Positions 35,476 through 44,745 are shown, numbered from the stretch's first letter. The stretch is 64,000 nucleotides of DNA from Phytoamicus setariae (GCF_016722925.1 NZ_JAEQNC010000009.1:1-64000); one strand, 5' to 3'. Notes: generated by a model not told the origin, from the letters alone. Program-made: numbers and translations.

Positions 35476-35514
35476 AAGCATAAAAATATGCTTGGAGGAT
35501 GCAAGTTTATTTGC
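35476..35514. promoter_or_regulatory. Palindromes in the divergent XRE-cupin/ABC system 2 promoter region
   Basis: AAGCATA, four A, TATGCTT (35476-35493) is a perfect 7-4-7 palindrome. A second dyad, GCAA with six bases then TTGC, lies at 35501-35514. Both are inside a very AT-rich stretch between the importer operon and the regulator, about where an XRE-cupin protein would bind to control both units. Confidence 0.5.
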
Positions 35515-35550
35515 TTATATCAAAAAAATTTTTGTGGGAGAAAAAGTTTT

Positions 35551-36153
35551 TTGCCAGATTCAGCAGCCGAAAAAGAGACCACGGGAACGCCAAAGGTCGG
35601 CGCCCTGATCAGGGCGCGGCGGCAACAATTGAAAATGACGCTTTCCGATCTCGGCGCGGCATCAAGCGTATCCGTCGGCTATCTCAGCCAGGTCGAACGC
35701 GATCAGGCAACGCCTTCGCTTGGCACGCTGACCCAGGTTTCGCGCGCGCTCGACGTCGGCGTGGAATACTTTATTGCCGCCCCGAGTGCTCAAGAGGCGC
35801 TCAGCCGTGCCGAGCAGCGACCGAAATTCTCGATCAACGGATCTTCGATCGTCTATGAGCGACTCGGCGCCGAATTTCCCGGCAGCACGCTCTCGTCGTA
35901 TATACTTACCGTGCCTCCCGGCTACCGTTCCGAAATGGTCAGCCACGAAGGTGAGGAAATCCTCTACATTCTCGAAGGCGAGATCAGCCAGCGCGTCGAT
36001 GACGCAGAATTCGTCATGCGTGCCGGCGACAGCCTGCATTTTCGTGGCAACCGTCCGCACGCCTGGAAGAACAATTCCGAAAAACCCGCCAAGCTCTTCT
36101 GGGCTGGCACGTTGGCGATGTTTCGCACCGGCAACGACAAACCATCCGTATAG
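35551..36153 (+). CDS. XRE-cupin transcriptional regulator
   Basis: About 200 residues. The N-terminal XRE helix-turn-helix (ALIRARRQQLKMTLSDLGAAS, SVGYLSQVERDQATPSLGTL) is followed by a small C-terminal cupin domain (HEGEEILYILEGEIS, GDSLHFRGNRPHAWKN) that should bind a small effector. I chose the TTG at 35551, about ten bases after a GGGAG ribosome site; the frame continues up to an ATG at 35488, but those 21 residues are Cys- and aromatic-rich and unlike the family. Regulators of this type often control uptake of amino acids or polyamines. It most likely controls the divergent importer and the binding-protein gene behind it. Confidence 0.82.
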   Translation: MPDSAAEKETTGTPKVGALIRARRQQLKMTLSDLGAASSVSVGYLSQVERDQATPSLGTLTQVSRALDVGVEYFIAAPSAQEALSRAEQRPKFSINGSSIVYERLGAEFPGSTLSSYILTVPPGYRSEMVSHEGEEILYILEGEISQRVDDAEFVMRAGDSLHFRGNRPHAWKNNSEKPAKLFWAGTLAMFRTGNDKPSV

Positions 36154-36218
36154 GATAGCCGTTGCGCCACATGGCGGACGGACATGAAACCGACCTTGTT
36201 GAAAAAGGGGGACTAAAA

Positions 36219-37802
36219 ATGAAGCTCTTCAAAGCGGCACTGCTTGCCGCAGCACTCGCGATGCCGTTCGCGCCTCTCGCCGCAAAGGCTGAGACGCCCC
36301 CGAACATCCTCGTCGTGGCCCAGAACATCGACGATATCGTCGCGATCGATCCGGCCGAAGCCTATGAATTCTCGTCGGGCGAATACGTCACCCAGGTCTA
36401 TGACCGGCTGGTGCAGTATGAGGCCGAGGATCTTTCCAAGCTGAGCCCGGGCCTTGCTGAAAAGTGGACCGCCGACGAAGCGGCCAAGACCATCACCTTT
36501 ACCCTGCGTGAGGGTGTGAAGTTCCATTCCGGCAACCCGCTGCGCGGCGAGGACGTGGTCTATTCGCTGACCCGCGTCGTCAAGCTCAACAAGGCGCCGG
36601 CGTTTATCCTGACCCAGTTGGGCTGGACCGCCGACAACATCGCCGACATGGTCAAGGCTGACGGCAACACCGTAACGATCAAGTTCACAGGCGATTTCTC
36701 TTCCGCCTTCGTGCTCAACGTGCTCGCTGCCCGCCCGGGCTCGATCATCGATGCGGAAACCGTCAAGTCAAACGAAAAGGACGGCGATTTCGGCAATGCA
36801 TGGCTGAACGCCAACTCCGCCGGCACCGGCCCGTTCAAGCTGCGCACCTATCGCGCCGGCGAAATGCTGACGCTCGACGCCAACCCGGATTATTTCAAGG
36901 GTGCGCCGGCTGTAAAGTCTGTCATCATCCGTCACGTGGCTGAGTCCGCAACCCAGCAGCTGCTGCTGCAGTCCGGCGACGTCGACATGGCCAAGAACCT
37001 GACGCCCGACCAGATCGCCGGCCTCAAGGATATCACGGTCGAGACCTATCCGCAGGCGGCCGTGCACTTCCTCAGCCTCAACCAGAAGGCCGAAGCACTG
37101 CAGCCGGAAGCCGTCTGGGAAGCTGCCCGCTACCTCGTCGACTACAAGGGAATGACCGACTCGTTCCTGAAGGGTCAGATGAATGTCCACCAGGCCTTCT
37201 GGCCGAAGGGCTTTCCGGGCTCCTACGACGAGAACCCCTATAGCTACAACCCGGAAAAGGCCAAGCAGATCCTTGCCGACGCCGGCATCAAGACACCAAT
37301 CAAGGTAACGCTCGACGTCATCAACTCGGCGCCGTTCACCGACATCGCGCAGTCGCTGCAGGCATCCTTCGCCAAGGGCGGCATCGAGTTCGAAATCCTG
37401 CCGGGTACCGGCGGTCAGGTGATCACCAAGTATCGCGCCCGTACCCATCAGGGCATGCTGCTCTATTGGGGCCCTGACTTCATGGACCCGGATTCCAACG
37501 CGCACGCCTTTGCCTTCAACGAAGACAATTCGGACGAGAAGTATCAGTCGACCACGACCTGGCGGAATGCCTGGGCCGTGCCGAAGGAGCTGAACGACGA
37601 AACCAAGGCGGCTCTCGCAGAGCCCGACCAGAACAAGCGCAACGAGATGTATGTCGACCTTCAGAAGAAGGTTCAGGCCAAGTCGCCGATCATCGTCATG
37701 TTCCAGGCCGAACTGCAGATCGCGATGTCGCCGAAGGTGCATGGCTATGTCAACGGCGCCCTGCCTGACTTCGTCTTCTACCGCACGGTCAAGAAGGACT
37801 AA
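36219..37802 (+). CDS. Peptide-type ABC substrate-binding protein (SBP_bac_5), system 2
   Basis: A 527-residue periplasmic protein with a Sec signal peptide ending in AKA at about residue 24. The SBP_bac_5 body shows LAEKWTADEAAKTITFTLREG, VKFHSGNPLRGEDVVYSLTRV and SYNPEKAKQILADAG. It is the binding protein of importer system 2, but is encoded on the other strand behind the regulator. The start at 36219 follows an AAGGGG ribosome site; a longer frame from 36162 is unsupported. A GC hairpin follows the gene. Confidence 0.9.
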   Translation: MKLFKAALLAAALAMPFAPLAAKAETPPNILVVAQNIDDIVAIDPAEAYEFSSGEYVTQVYDRLVQYEAEDLSKLSPGLAEKWTADEAAKTITFTLREGVKFHSGNPLRGEDVVYSLTRVVKLNKAPAFILTQLGWTADNIADMVKADGNTVTIKFTGDFSSAFVLNVLAARPGSIIDAETVKSNEKDGDFGNAWLNANSAGTGPFKLRTYRAGEMLTLDANPDYFKGAPAVKSVIIRHVAESATQQLLLQSGDVDMAKNLTPDQIAGLKDITVETYPQAAVHFLSLNQKAEALQPEAVWEAARYLVDYKGMTDSFLKGQMNVHQAFWPKGFPGSYDENPYSYNPEKAKQILADAGIKTPIKVTLDVINSAPFTDIAQSLQASFAKGGIEFEILPGTGGQVITKYRARTHQGMLLYWGPDFMDPDSNAHAFAFNEDNSDEKYQSTTTWRNAWAVPKELNDETKAALAEPDQNKRNEMYVDLQKKVQAKSPIIVMFQAELQIAMSPKVHGYVNGALPDFVFYRTVKKD

Positions 37803-37816
37803 GCATGCTAGCTATT

Positions 37817-37837
37817 CCGGGCCGCTTCGCGGCCCGG
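37817..37837 (+). terminator. GC-rich hairpin after the binding-protein gene
   Basis: CCGGGCCGC, a three-base loop, then GCGGCCCGG: a perfect 9-bp stem 15 bases after the stop codon. The T run is missing, so termination may be partial or factor-assisted. Confidence 0.55.
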
Positions 37838-37938
37838 ATTGGCACCATGCCCGACACTTGAGCAAACAACGCCATCGCATCGAAAGATGCGCTGGCGAAA
37901 AAACCGAAGACGTAATTCCGTTCATACCCGCTGCGGAA

Positions 37939-38427
37939 TTAGCTGACAGCTATCCGTCGATAGTGGAAGTAGCGGCCCGATGGCACGCTATCGAGTCCCG
38001 GCAGGGCAACCAGCTTGGGATGTTCCAGCGGCAACCCGCTGACGGCAAAACCACCCGGAGCAAGCGCACCGGCAACACTGTCCGGCAGCCATGTCAGCGT
38101 TATCGCATCCAGATCGTCGTGCCCGGTACCGATGTCGGCGTGAACGAGTGCCGCGTTGCCGCCCATGAAATCCAGGATCGTATCCCTGATCTCACCCACC
38201 ACCATATTGCTCGGATCGGGTGTGGAGGCCTGAAACGACCGTGCCATGCGATCAAATGCAATGACCCTGCGATCCGGGAAAAGCTCCCGCAAATGGTCGA
38301 AGGTTCGACCGTTTCCGAGCCCGAGCTCGAGTATGTCTCCCGGCAGTGCTGCCACCTGATCACGGATTTCGTTGAGGATATCGCGCTGGGCGGACAGGCG
38401 CCGTATGAAACTGTCGAGTCGGCTCAT
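37939..38427 (-). CDS. Class I SAM-dependent methyltransferase
   Basis: A 162-residue small methyltransferase. It begins with MSRLDSFIRRL, has a clear SAM-binding motif I (ILELGLGNGRTFDHL), the acidic residue after strand 2 in VIAFDR, and a motif IV-like segment near ALVHADIGTG. It is likely cytoplasmic; the target (small molecule, glycan or protein) is unknown. The start at 38427 was chosen because the preceding 12 codons depend on a TTG without a ribosome site. It is divergent from an FkbM methyltransferase gene at the edge of the glycan island. Confidence 0.75.
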   Translation of the reverse strand: MSRLDSFIRRLSAQRDILNEIRDQVAALPGDILELGLGNGRTFDHLRELFPDRRVIAFDRMARSFQASTPDPSNMVVGEIRDTILDFMGGNAALVHADIGTGHDDLDAITLTWLPDSVAGALAPGGFAVSGLPLEHPKLVALPGLDSVPSGRYFHYRRIAVS

Positions 38428-38564
38428 GGATCGGTTGTGCTCTGCCTGAATGATGCTCGCCAATGCTTATACGAGCACCGTATCAAAGTCGACAGCCGGC
38501 GTGACACGCTCCGCTAAATCGTTGTAATAGCGGCTCTGGTATAACGAGAGCACCGTGGTTGCGA

Positions 38565-39419
38565 ATGAACAGTTTGAGACGTTATCTCCGCAAAGCTCGC
38601 GACAAGCTGGCGACACGTTTTTTCGACACAAGGTTCGGCCGCAAAATATTGGTCCACGGGATCGGAGCCCGTACGCTGTCCATGACCGTCGATTGCGGCG
38701 ACCACATCATGACATTCTCGCCGGGCGACTACATCGGAAGAAAAATCTTCCGCAAGGGCCACTACGACAGGGATCACGTGACGCGGCTTCTAGTCATCCT
38801 CAGGGAACGCGGGCTGTCCATGGATGGCAAAGTACTGCTGGAACTTGGTGGCAATATCGGCACCCATACAGTCTATTTCGCCCTTAGCCGGACATTCAGC
38901 CACATCGTCAGCGTTGAACCCGATCCCCGCAATATCAAACTTCTGCAGACCAACATCCTCCAGAACGGCATCGAAACCGGCATCACCGCGGTCAACTGTG
39001 CGGCGGGCGAAGTCGAGGGCGAAATCGAGTTCTTCCAGAACCAGAGCAACCACGGAAGAAGCGGTATGTCGCGCCGCAGCCCGGCCGATGTCAGCATTAC
39101 TGTGCCGGTAAAGCCCGTGACGCGCATCCTCGAAGAAGCCGGCGTATCGATCGATGATATCGGACTCGTCTGGATGGATATCGAGGGATACGAACCCGTC
39201 GTGATGCGCTCGATGCGCAGCCTGCTGGAACGCCGAATTCCCGTTTACACTGAATTCACGCCGGAACTCTATGGACCGGAGGAGGCCGCTCGGTTCGTCG
39301 AGAGCATCGCGGAATTCTATGAGGATTGCCGGGTTTTCCTCGAAGACACGCATATGCAGATGAAAGTGCGCGACATCCCCATAAAGGAACGGCAGTTCGA
39401 CGTGCTGCTCCTGCCATGA
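38565..39419 (+). CDS. FkbM-family methyltransferase
   Basis: A 284-residue SAM-dependent methyltransferase of the FkbM family. Motif I is VLLELGGNIGTHTVYFA, the acidic ligand-binding residue is in VSVEPDPRN, and the family block LVWMDIEGYEPVVMRS is complete. FkbM proteins O-methylate sugars, polyketides or glycan ends, and many sit in capsule or LPS clusters. Start at 38565 (ATG) or two codons earlier (TTG). It opens the glycan and nucleotide-signal island. Confidence 0.85.
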   Translation: MNSLRRYLRKARDKLATRFFDTRFGRKILVHGIGARTLSMTVDCGDHIMTFSPGDYIGRKIFRKGHYDRDHVTRLLVILRERGLSMDGKVLLELGGNIGTHTVYFALSRTFSHIVSVEPDPRNIKLLQTNILQNGIETGITAVNCAAGEVEGEIEFFQNQSNHGRSGMSRRSPADVSITVPVKPVTRILEEAGVSIDDIGLVWMDIEGYEPVVMRSMRSLLERRIPVYTEFTPELYGPEEAARFVESIAEFYEDCRVFLEDTHMQMKVRDIPIKERQFDVLLLP

Positions 39420-39525
39420 CGCTCCCGGGATCCTGTCCATGCAGGCAGCAGCTTACTGCCCTTTTTTGCCAAACAGCCCTCAAAGTCTCATCGCACCACT
39501 GCCTCGATCATGCTAGTTTGCCTGC

Positions 39526-40710
39526 ATGGCTAGCGGCAACAACGATACTTTCTTCAGTAGCGTCCCGGTCTTCGTAGAATTCGAAGGCGTAACCGACATC
39601 GAAAACTATCGTCCGTTGCCCGAAGACTGGGGTTTGGTGACGGGCGATATCGTCAATTCCACCGGCGCCATCGAAGCTGGAAGCTATAAGGCGGTCAACA
39701 TGGCCGGCGCGAGCATCATATCCGCCGTGCTCAATACATTGGGCCAACAGGATCTGCCCTTTGTTTTTGGTGGCGATGGAGCGCTGGTTGCCGTTCCGGC
39801 CTCCGGTCTTGAAAAAGCCCGCACGGCAATGGCGGCGGTACGGACCTGGGTCAAGGAAGAGCTCGGTCTCGATATGCGCGCCGCGATCGTGCCGGTCACG
39901 GATGTGCGCGCCGCCGGGCTGGATGTACGCGTCGCTCGGTTCAGGGTGAGTGACGAAGTGTCCTATGCCATGTTCGCCGGCGGAGGAGCAAGCTGGGCGG
40001 AATCCCGGATGAAGGAGAACCTTTATAGCGTCGAACCGGCGCCGGCCGCGACGCGGCCGGACCTGACTGGACTGTCCTGCCGATGGAATCCTATTCCGTC
40101 GCGCCATGGAGAAATCGTCTCGATCATCGCGGTGCCCGATCAACCCGGCGACGGCACTGCATTCCCAAGTCTGATTGCCGACGTCGTTGCCCTGGCAAGC
40201 CGACAGGAACGCGGCGGCCACCCGATTCCCGCCGACGGACCAGCTGCGGGCTTTTCCAGCGTCGGCATGGAGTGGGAAGCAAGGGCGTCGGCACCGGCAC
40301 AAAAACGGCTCTGGCGGAAGCTTTTCATCTACGCTGTGACCAGCCTGGGCTATTTCCTGTTCCGGTTCAACCTCAAGTTCGGAACCTTCGATGCGAAACT
40401 CTACAAGCGTGAGACCGCTCAGAACACGGACTTCCGAAAGTTCGATGACGGGCTGAAGATGACCATCGATGTCGATGCCGAAAGCCTTCGAAAGATAGAG
40501 GCACGGCTGGAGGCGGCCGCCAATGCCGGCATCTGCCGTTACGGACTGCATCGACAGGATGCCGCGCTGATGACGTGTCTCGTGTTGACGCCGCTCAGCC
40601 ACGACCACATGCACTTCGTCGATGGCGCGGCCGGTGGCTACGCCCTGGCAGCCATGCGGCTGAAAAGCAAGTCCGCCTCTTTGGTTGCCACCGCCGCCGC
40701 TACGCCTTGA
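39526..40710 (+). CDS. DUF3095 protein with a nucleotide-cyclase-like motif pattern
   Basis: This 394-residue protein belongs to the DUF3095 family. The region LVTGDIVNST and, about 60 residues later, FVFGGDGALVAV are placed like the two metal-binding Asp motifs of class III cyclases. The segment near 290-300 (FIYAVTSLGYFLFRF) may be a membrane-associated helix. The biochemical activity of the family is not known to me; nucleotide binding or synthesis is inferred from fold-like motifs. Its 3' end overlaps the convergent nucleotide-sugar dehydrogenase gene by 11 bases. A further class III cyclase is 1.6 kb away. Confidence 0.75.
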   Translation: MASGNNDTFFSSVPVFVEFEGVTDIENYRPLPEDWGLVTGDIVNSTGAIEAGSYKAVNMAGASIISAVLNTLGQQDLPFVFGGDGALVAVPASGLEKARTAMAAVRTWVKEELGLDMRAAIVPVTDVRAAGLDVRVARFRVSDEVSYAMFAGGGASWAESRMKENLYSVEPAPAATRPDLTGLSCRWNPIPSRHGEIVSIIAVPDQPGDGTAFPSLIADVVALASRQERGGHPIPADGPAAGFSSVGMEWEARASAPAQKRLWRKLFIYAVTSLGYFLFRFNLKFGTFDAKLYKRETAQNTDFRKFDDGLKMTIDVDAESLRKIEARLEAAANAGICRYGLHRQDAALMTCLVLTPLSHDHMHFVDGAAGGYALAAMRLKSKSASLVATAAATP

Positions 40711-42043
40711 CGATATGGTCGCCGGCTATCCCGCGGCGGCCAAATGCGTTTCTGGTATCGACTATCAGTTTCGACCAGCCGGCCAGTGCCGCATAGTCGA
40801 TCTGGTCGTGGTCCGTAGAGATCAGGACGGCATCGAAACCGGTGACCGTCTGCTCTGTCAGCTCCAGCGAGAGCCGGCCTTTCAGATTCAAGTACTCCCG
40901 CGTCGCCGGGACCGACGCCACATGCGGATCGTGATAACTGGTCGTTCCGCCGCGGGCCTCGATCAACTCTATCAGCTTCAAGGATGGGCTTTCGCGAATG
41001 TCGGGCACGTTCTTCTTGTAGGCGAGCCCGACGACAAGCACGCGCGATCGGCTGAGCGCTTGACCGAGCCGCATGTCGAGTGCTTCGGCAAGCCGGTCCA
41101 CGACATGGCGCGGCATTGCCGAATTGATTTCGCCGGCGAGCTCGATGAAGCGGGTGGGCAGCTCGTATTCGTGGGATTTCCAGGTCAGATAGAACGGGTC
41201 GATCGGTATGCAATGGCCACCCAACCCGGGTCCGGGATAGAAGGGCATGTAACCGAAGGGTTTTGTCTTTGCCGCGTCGATCACTTCCCAGATGTCTATG
41301 CCCATCGCCTCGTAGACCACCTTGAGTTCATTGACCAAGGCGATGTTGACCGCCCGGAAAACGTTCTCGGTGAGCTTGACGGCCTCCGCGGTCGCCGTGG
41401 ACGATACCGGCACCACTGTGGTCACCACGGCACCATAGAAGGCGACAAGCAACCGGGAGGCTTGCTCGCCCGAACCCGCGACGATTTTGGGAATGTTCGA
41501 GGTCTTGAAATCGCGGTTGCCCGGATCTTCGCGCTCTGGTGAAAATCCAAGAAAGAAGTCCTGACCGGACTTGAGCCCGGTCTTCTCCAGGATCGATCGA
41601 ACCACGTCATCGGTGGTTCCGGGATAGGTGGTCGATTCCAGAACGACCAGCTGACCCTTTCGCAGTGATTTCGCGATCGATTCACAGGTCTTGACGATGT
41701 AAGAAAGGTCCGGCGCCCGGTGCTTGGTAATCGGGGTCGGCACGCAGATTATGATGATATCGCAGTCCGACAGCTCGGAAAAATCGACTGTGGCGCGAAA
41801 TCTGCCTTCCCGGACGTGCTCGGACAAGAGCGACGCCGGAACGGCTTCGATGTAGGAATGCCCATCCGCAATCTTGACGATCTTTTCCGGGTCGACATCA
41901 AATCCTGTGACGGAAAATCCATTGCTGGCAATCGCCATCGCCAGAGGCAACCCGACATAGCCGAGACCAATCACGCCGGCGCGGGCGCTGCGCGTCTGAA
42001 TTCTTGAAAGGAGGGATTCGTGTAGCGACGCAGTGACAGTCAA
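40700..42043 (-). CDS. Nucleotide-sugar dehydrogenase (WbpA/TviB-like, UDP-sugar 6-dehydrogenase)
   Basis: A 447-residue UDP-glucose/GDP-mannose dehydrogenase-family enzyme. The NAD motif GVIGLGYVGLPLA is at about 23-35, ESTTYPGTT and ERxDPGN-like blocks are in the middle, and the catalytic Cys lies in GPGLGGHCIPIDPFYL near residue 275. It oxidises the C6 hydroxyl of a UDP-HexNAc or UDP-hexose twice to the uronic acid, a precursor for acidic surface polysaccharide. The start is uncertain: I chose a TTG at 42043 (SLTVTASLHES region) because a further 36 codons to 42151 look unconserved. Confidence 0.85.
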   Translation of the reverse strand: MTVTASLHESLLSRIQTRSARAGVIGLGYVGLPLAMAIASNGFSVTGFDVDPEKIVKIADGHSYIEAVPASLLSEHVREGRFRATVDFSELSDCDIIIICVPTPITKHRAPDLSYIVKTCESIAKSLRKGQLVVLESTTYPGTTDDVVRSILEKTGLKSGQDFFLGFSPEREDPGNRDFKTSNIPKIVAGSGEQASRLLVAFYGAVVTTVVPVSSTATAEAVKLTENVFRAVNIALVNELKVVYEAMGIDIWEVIDAAKTKPFGYMPFYPGPGLGGHCIPIDPFYLTWKSHEYELPTRFIELAGEINSAMPRHVVDRLAEALDMRLGQALSRSRVLVVGLAYKKNVPDIRESPSLKLIELIEARGGTTSYHDPHVASVPATREYLNLKGRLSLELTEQTVTGFDAVLISTDHDQIDYAALAGWSKLIVDTRNAFGRRGIAGDHIVKA

Positions 42044-42275
42044 ACTATGGACTCTGGAATTGATGACGTTGAGCCCTATTGAGAATTTTGCGGACCCGAT
42101 GTCAAGCGCCGCACCGTTTCGGGCAATCAGCCCGGCGATGTTGCAAGGCAATTACGCAAGCTAATCTGGTTTTGCTGATGATTCAGACTATATTCCTACC
42201 AATTCGCGGGATGCGATCCGTACGCCCCTGCGTCGCCGGCCCGAAGCGACATGTGATGGAAAGATCGAAAAGACC

Positions 42276-43622
42276 ATGAGTTTGCCCCGTATAAATGTCT
42301 CCGAGACGTTGCTTAACCGTGTCTCAAACTGGCTGCAGCAATCTGCGCTGAATGGTGCAAATCTCGAAGATCTGATCAAGGGCTTTTGCGAAAGGCTCGC
42401 TGCGGCTGGTGTGCCGCTGGTGCGCGTGCATCTCAGCTTCTCCATGTTGCATCCGCTTTACGATGCGCTTGGCTTTACCTGGATACGTGGAAAAGGCATG
42501 AGCGTCGAGGGCTTTCGCGCATCTGCCAACGAACAGGACACCAATCGATTTCTCAACAGCCCCTACTACTACCTGCTGACCAACAATCTCCAGCACATGC
42601 GCCGGCAGATCGACCCGACTGCGCCGGCGGAATTCACGGTTTTCGAAGACCTGAAAAACATGGGCGTCACCGACTACCTCGCATTCGTGCATGCCTTTGG
42701 CGAAGGCACCAACCAGGGCATGCTGGGATCCTGGTCCACGGACCTGCCGGGAGGCTTCGGCGACAATATCATCGAAGCGTTGCTGCAAATCCAGAATAGC
42801 CTGGCTGTCGCCGCGAAAATGGCCGTTCTGGGTAAACTCGCCGACAACATGGTGACCACCTATCTCGGCGGCAATGCCGGAAAGCGCGTTCTCTCCGGCC
42901 AGGTGCGGCGTGGAGACGGGGAAACCATTCGCGCCGCGCTGGTGATGGGCGACATGCGGCAATCAACGATCCTGGCGGAAAAGGCCGGCCGCCAAGTCTA
43001 TATCGATACGTTGAACGAGTTCTTCGATGCGATCGCGGCGCCATTCAACAAGAATGGCGGAGAAATCCTCAGCTTCGTGGGCGATGGATTCCTCGCCGTC
43101 TACCCCTGCGGTCGACATCGCGAGCCGTCCCAGACTGCTGCGCGGGCGGCGATGGCGGCGGTGAGACAGGCCACGGCTCGCATGGCCGAAATGAACGGGC
43201 GAAGAAAGAAAAATGGCCTGGGCGAAATTCGCTACGGAATCGGCCTGCACATGGGCAATGTGATGTTCGGCAATGTCGGCCTAAAGGATCGCCTCACATT
43301 TTCGGCATTTGGCGGCGCGGTCAACGAAGTCTCGCGCTTGGAGGGATTGACGAAAACGCACGCCCATCCGATCATCGCCAGCCAGGCATTCGCCACATAT
43401 TGCGGCGGCGACTGGGTAACATTGGGCGCAAAGAAGCTGCGCGGGGTGGAAACCAAGGTGACGGTACTGACGCCCGGCGAAGAAAATATGAAGATGACCA
43501 ATATCGAGTCGACGGAAATAGCCCGGACGGATGTTGGCTCGGAAGCCGAGCAGGTTATGCTCCTCTATCGAAATTCTCGGGGACGGCAACAACAAAGACT
43601 TGGGGAAAATTTCTTTCGATGA
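42276..43622 (+). CDS. Class III nucleotide cyclase with atypical purine-selecting position
   Basis: A 448-residue protein. Residues 1-200 are a conserved rhizobial N-terminal region of unknown role (LAAAGVPLVRVHLSF). Residues about 215-400 are a class III cyclase domain with metal Asp226 (VMGDMRQST) and Asp270 (SFVGDGFLAVY), and the transition-state pair Asn350/Arg354 (AVNEVSRLEG). The residue four before Asp270, normally a Lys that selects adenine, is Ser266, so substrate choice or activity may be altered. The last bases overlap the polysaccharide-lyase gene (ATGA), an unusual coupling of a signalling enzyme to a glycan-degrading one. Confidence 0.85.
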   Translation: MSLPRINVSETLLNRVSNWLQQSALNGANLEDLIKGFCERLAAAGVPLVRVHLSFSMLHPLYDALGFTWIRGKGMSVEGFRASANEQDTNRFLNSPYYYLLTNNLQHMRRQIDPTAPAEFTVFEDLKNMGVTDYLAFVHAFGEGTNQGMLGSWSTDLPGGFGDNIIEALLQIQNSLAVAAKMAVLGKLADNMVTTYLGGNAGKRVLSGQVRRGDGETIRAALVMGDMRQSTILAEKAGRQVYIDTLNEFFDAIAAPFNKNGGEILSFVGDGFLAVYPCGRHREPSQTAARAAMAAVRQATARMAEMNGRRKKNGLGEIRYGIGLHMGNVMFGNVGLKDRLTFSAFGGAVNEVSRLEGLTKTHAHPIIASQAFATYCGGDWVTLGAKKLRGVETKVTVLTPGEENMKMTNIESTEIARTDVGSEAEQVMLLYRNSRGRQQQRLGENFFR

Positions 43623-44584
43623 CAAAGACTTTGGCAACGGTCTCGCTTCTATCGTCATTACTAGGCACCACTCCCGCAACAGCAGATCCACTGAATACCA
43701 CTCTCACCGACGGCTTCGACGAAGACAGCTTTTCTGCTGCCGGTGGATTGTACTATCGCGACAACGAGGAGCAGCGCGCCGGAACAGTCGAGTTCCAGAG
43801 CGCAGTAACACGCTCCGGTCGAGGCGCCTTGAAGCTGACTGTGCAGCCAAACTGCGCGGCGATACGCGATGGCTGCAGCGAACGGGCGGAAATCTGGGAA
43901 AAGACGGCTCTGCGCGTGCCCTACGACCAGGCTGTCTGGTACGGATTTGCGGTCAAGTTCGCCGATCCCATACCGCAGGATGACCATCGCTACCTCATCG
44001 CTCAATGGAAGCGGGAGGTCGGCCCGGACGCAAAGGGCGATTTCAGCCCCTTTCTGGCGATCCGGTTGAAAAAGGGCAAGCTCTTCTTCACGGTCGAAAC
44101 CAACTATGTTGCAGGCGCCCGCACCGGACCGGAAGACACAGCTGCAACCTGCTCCGACAACCAGGCCGCCGTTTGGCTCCGCCCAGATACCAACCAGATG
44201 CGCGCCCTCGTTGCGACCGACAGCAACTGGACGCCAGAGGATGGCTCCCGATTCAACTCGTGCAGCGACAAGATTACCGTGATCGATCGGGGCAACCCGC
44301 TTCCCACCCCAGATTCCGGCTGGATTGATTTTGCAGTCATGACCAAACCCGGCCCCGGCGGCGACGGCCACATTGAAATCTTCGCAAACGGCAAATGGAT
44401 CAAGACCATCAAGGGCCATATTGGCCACAGCGATCCTGGCCTCGGCAAGAACCAGTACTTCAAGTTTGGGCCTTATCGCGCAGCCGGCGCAGGTGCATGG
44501 TCCATGTACTATGACGACTTCCGCCGCTCGCCGAACTGTGAGGCCGTGCTCGGCGACGGCGCAGCATGCGCCATGATTAAATGA
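43619..44584 (+). CDS. Secreted polysaccharide lyase (heparin-lyase I-like family)
   Basis: A 321-residue exported protein with a Sec signal peptide (cleavage near ATADP, about residue 23). The rest is a beta-jelly-roll of the Polysacc_lyase group: SGRGALKLTVQ, RAEIWEKTALRVPYDQAVWYGF, LIAQWKRE, and the C-terminal YFKFGPYRAAG with MYYDDFR. Such enzymes cut uronic-acid-containing glycans by beta-elimination in the periplasm or outside. Its ATG overlaps the cyclase stop, so both are made from one message. It precedes an oligosaccharide/peptide importer, consistent with glycan turnover. Confidence 0.78.
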   Translation: MTKTLATVSLLSSLLGTTPATADPLNTTLTDGFDEDSFSAAGGLYYRDNEEQRAGTVEFQSAVTRSGRGALKLTVQPNCAAIRDGCSERAEIWEKTALRVPYDQAVWYGFAVKFADPIPQDDHRYLIAQWKREVGPDAKGDFSPFLAIRLKKGKLFFTVETNYVAGARTGPEDTAATCSDNQAAVWLRPDTNQMRALVATDSNWTPEDGSRFNSCSDKITVIDRGNPLPTPDSGWIDFAVMTKPGPGGDGHIEIFANGKWIKTIKGHIGHSDPGLGKNQYFKFGPYRAAGAGAWSMYYDDFRRSPNCEAVLGDGAACAMIK

Positions 44585-44745
44585 TCCGACGGCAAAGTCC
44601 CGACATCGGGCGCGTAGAAAAGATTCGCGTACCACAGCAATGTTTGAATAAAGTGTGTTGTGCTCATAGACGCGCGCGCGGCAGTGGGATAGCTTTTGGT
44701 TTCGCGCAGGCGATTGTAATCGAGTAACCCGGAGAACCTGCTGGC

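Noticed and set aside
36768-37742. 324-codon minus-strand frame opposite the system 2 binding protein
   Set aside because: Mirror of a real SBP_bac_5 gene; no domain or start signal.
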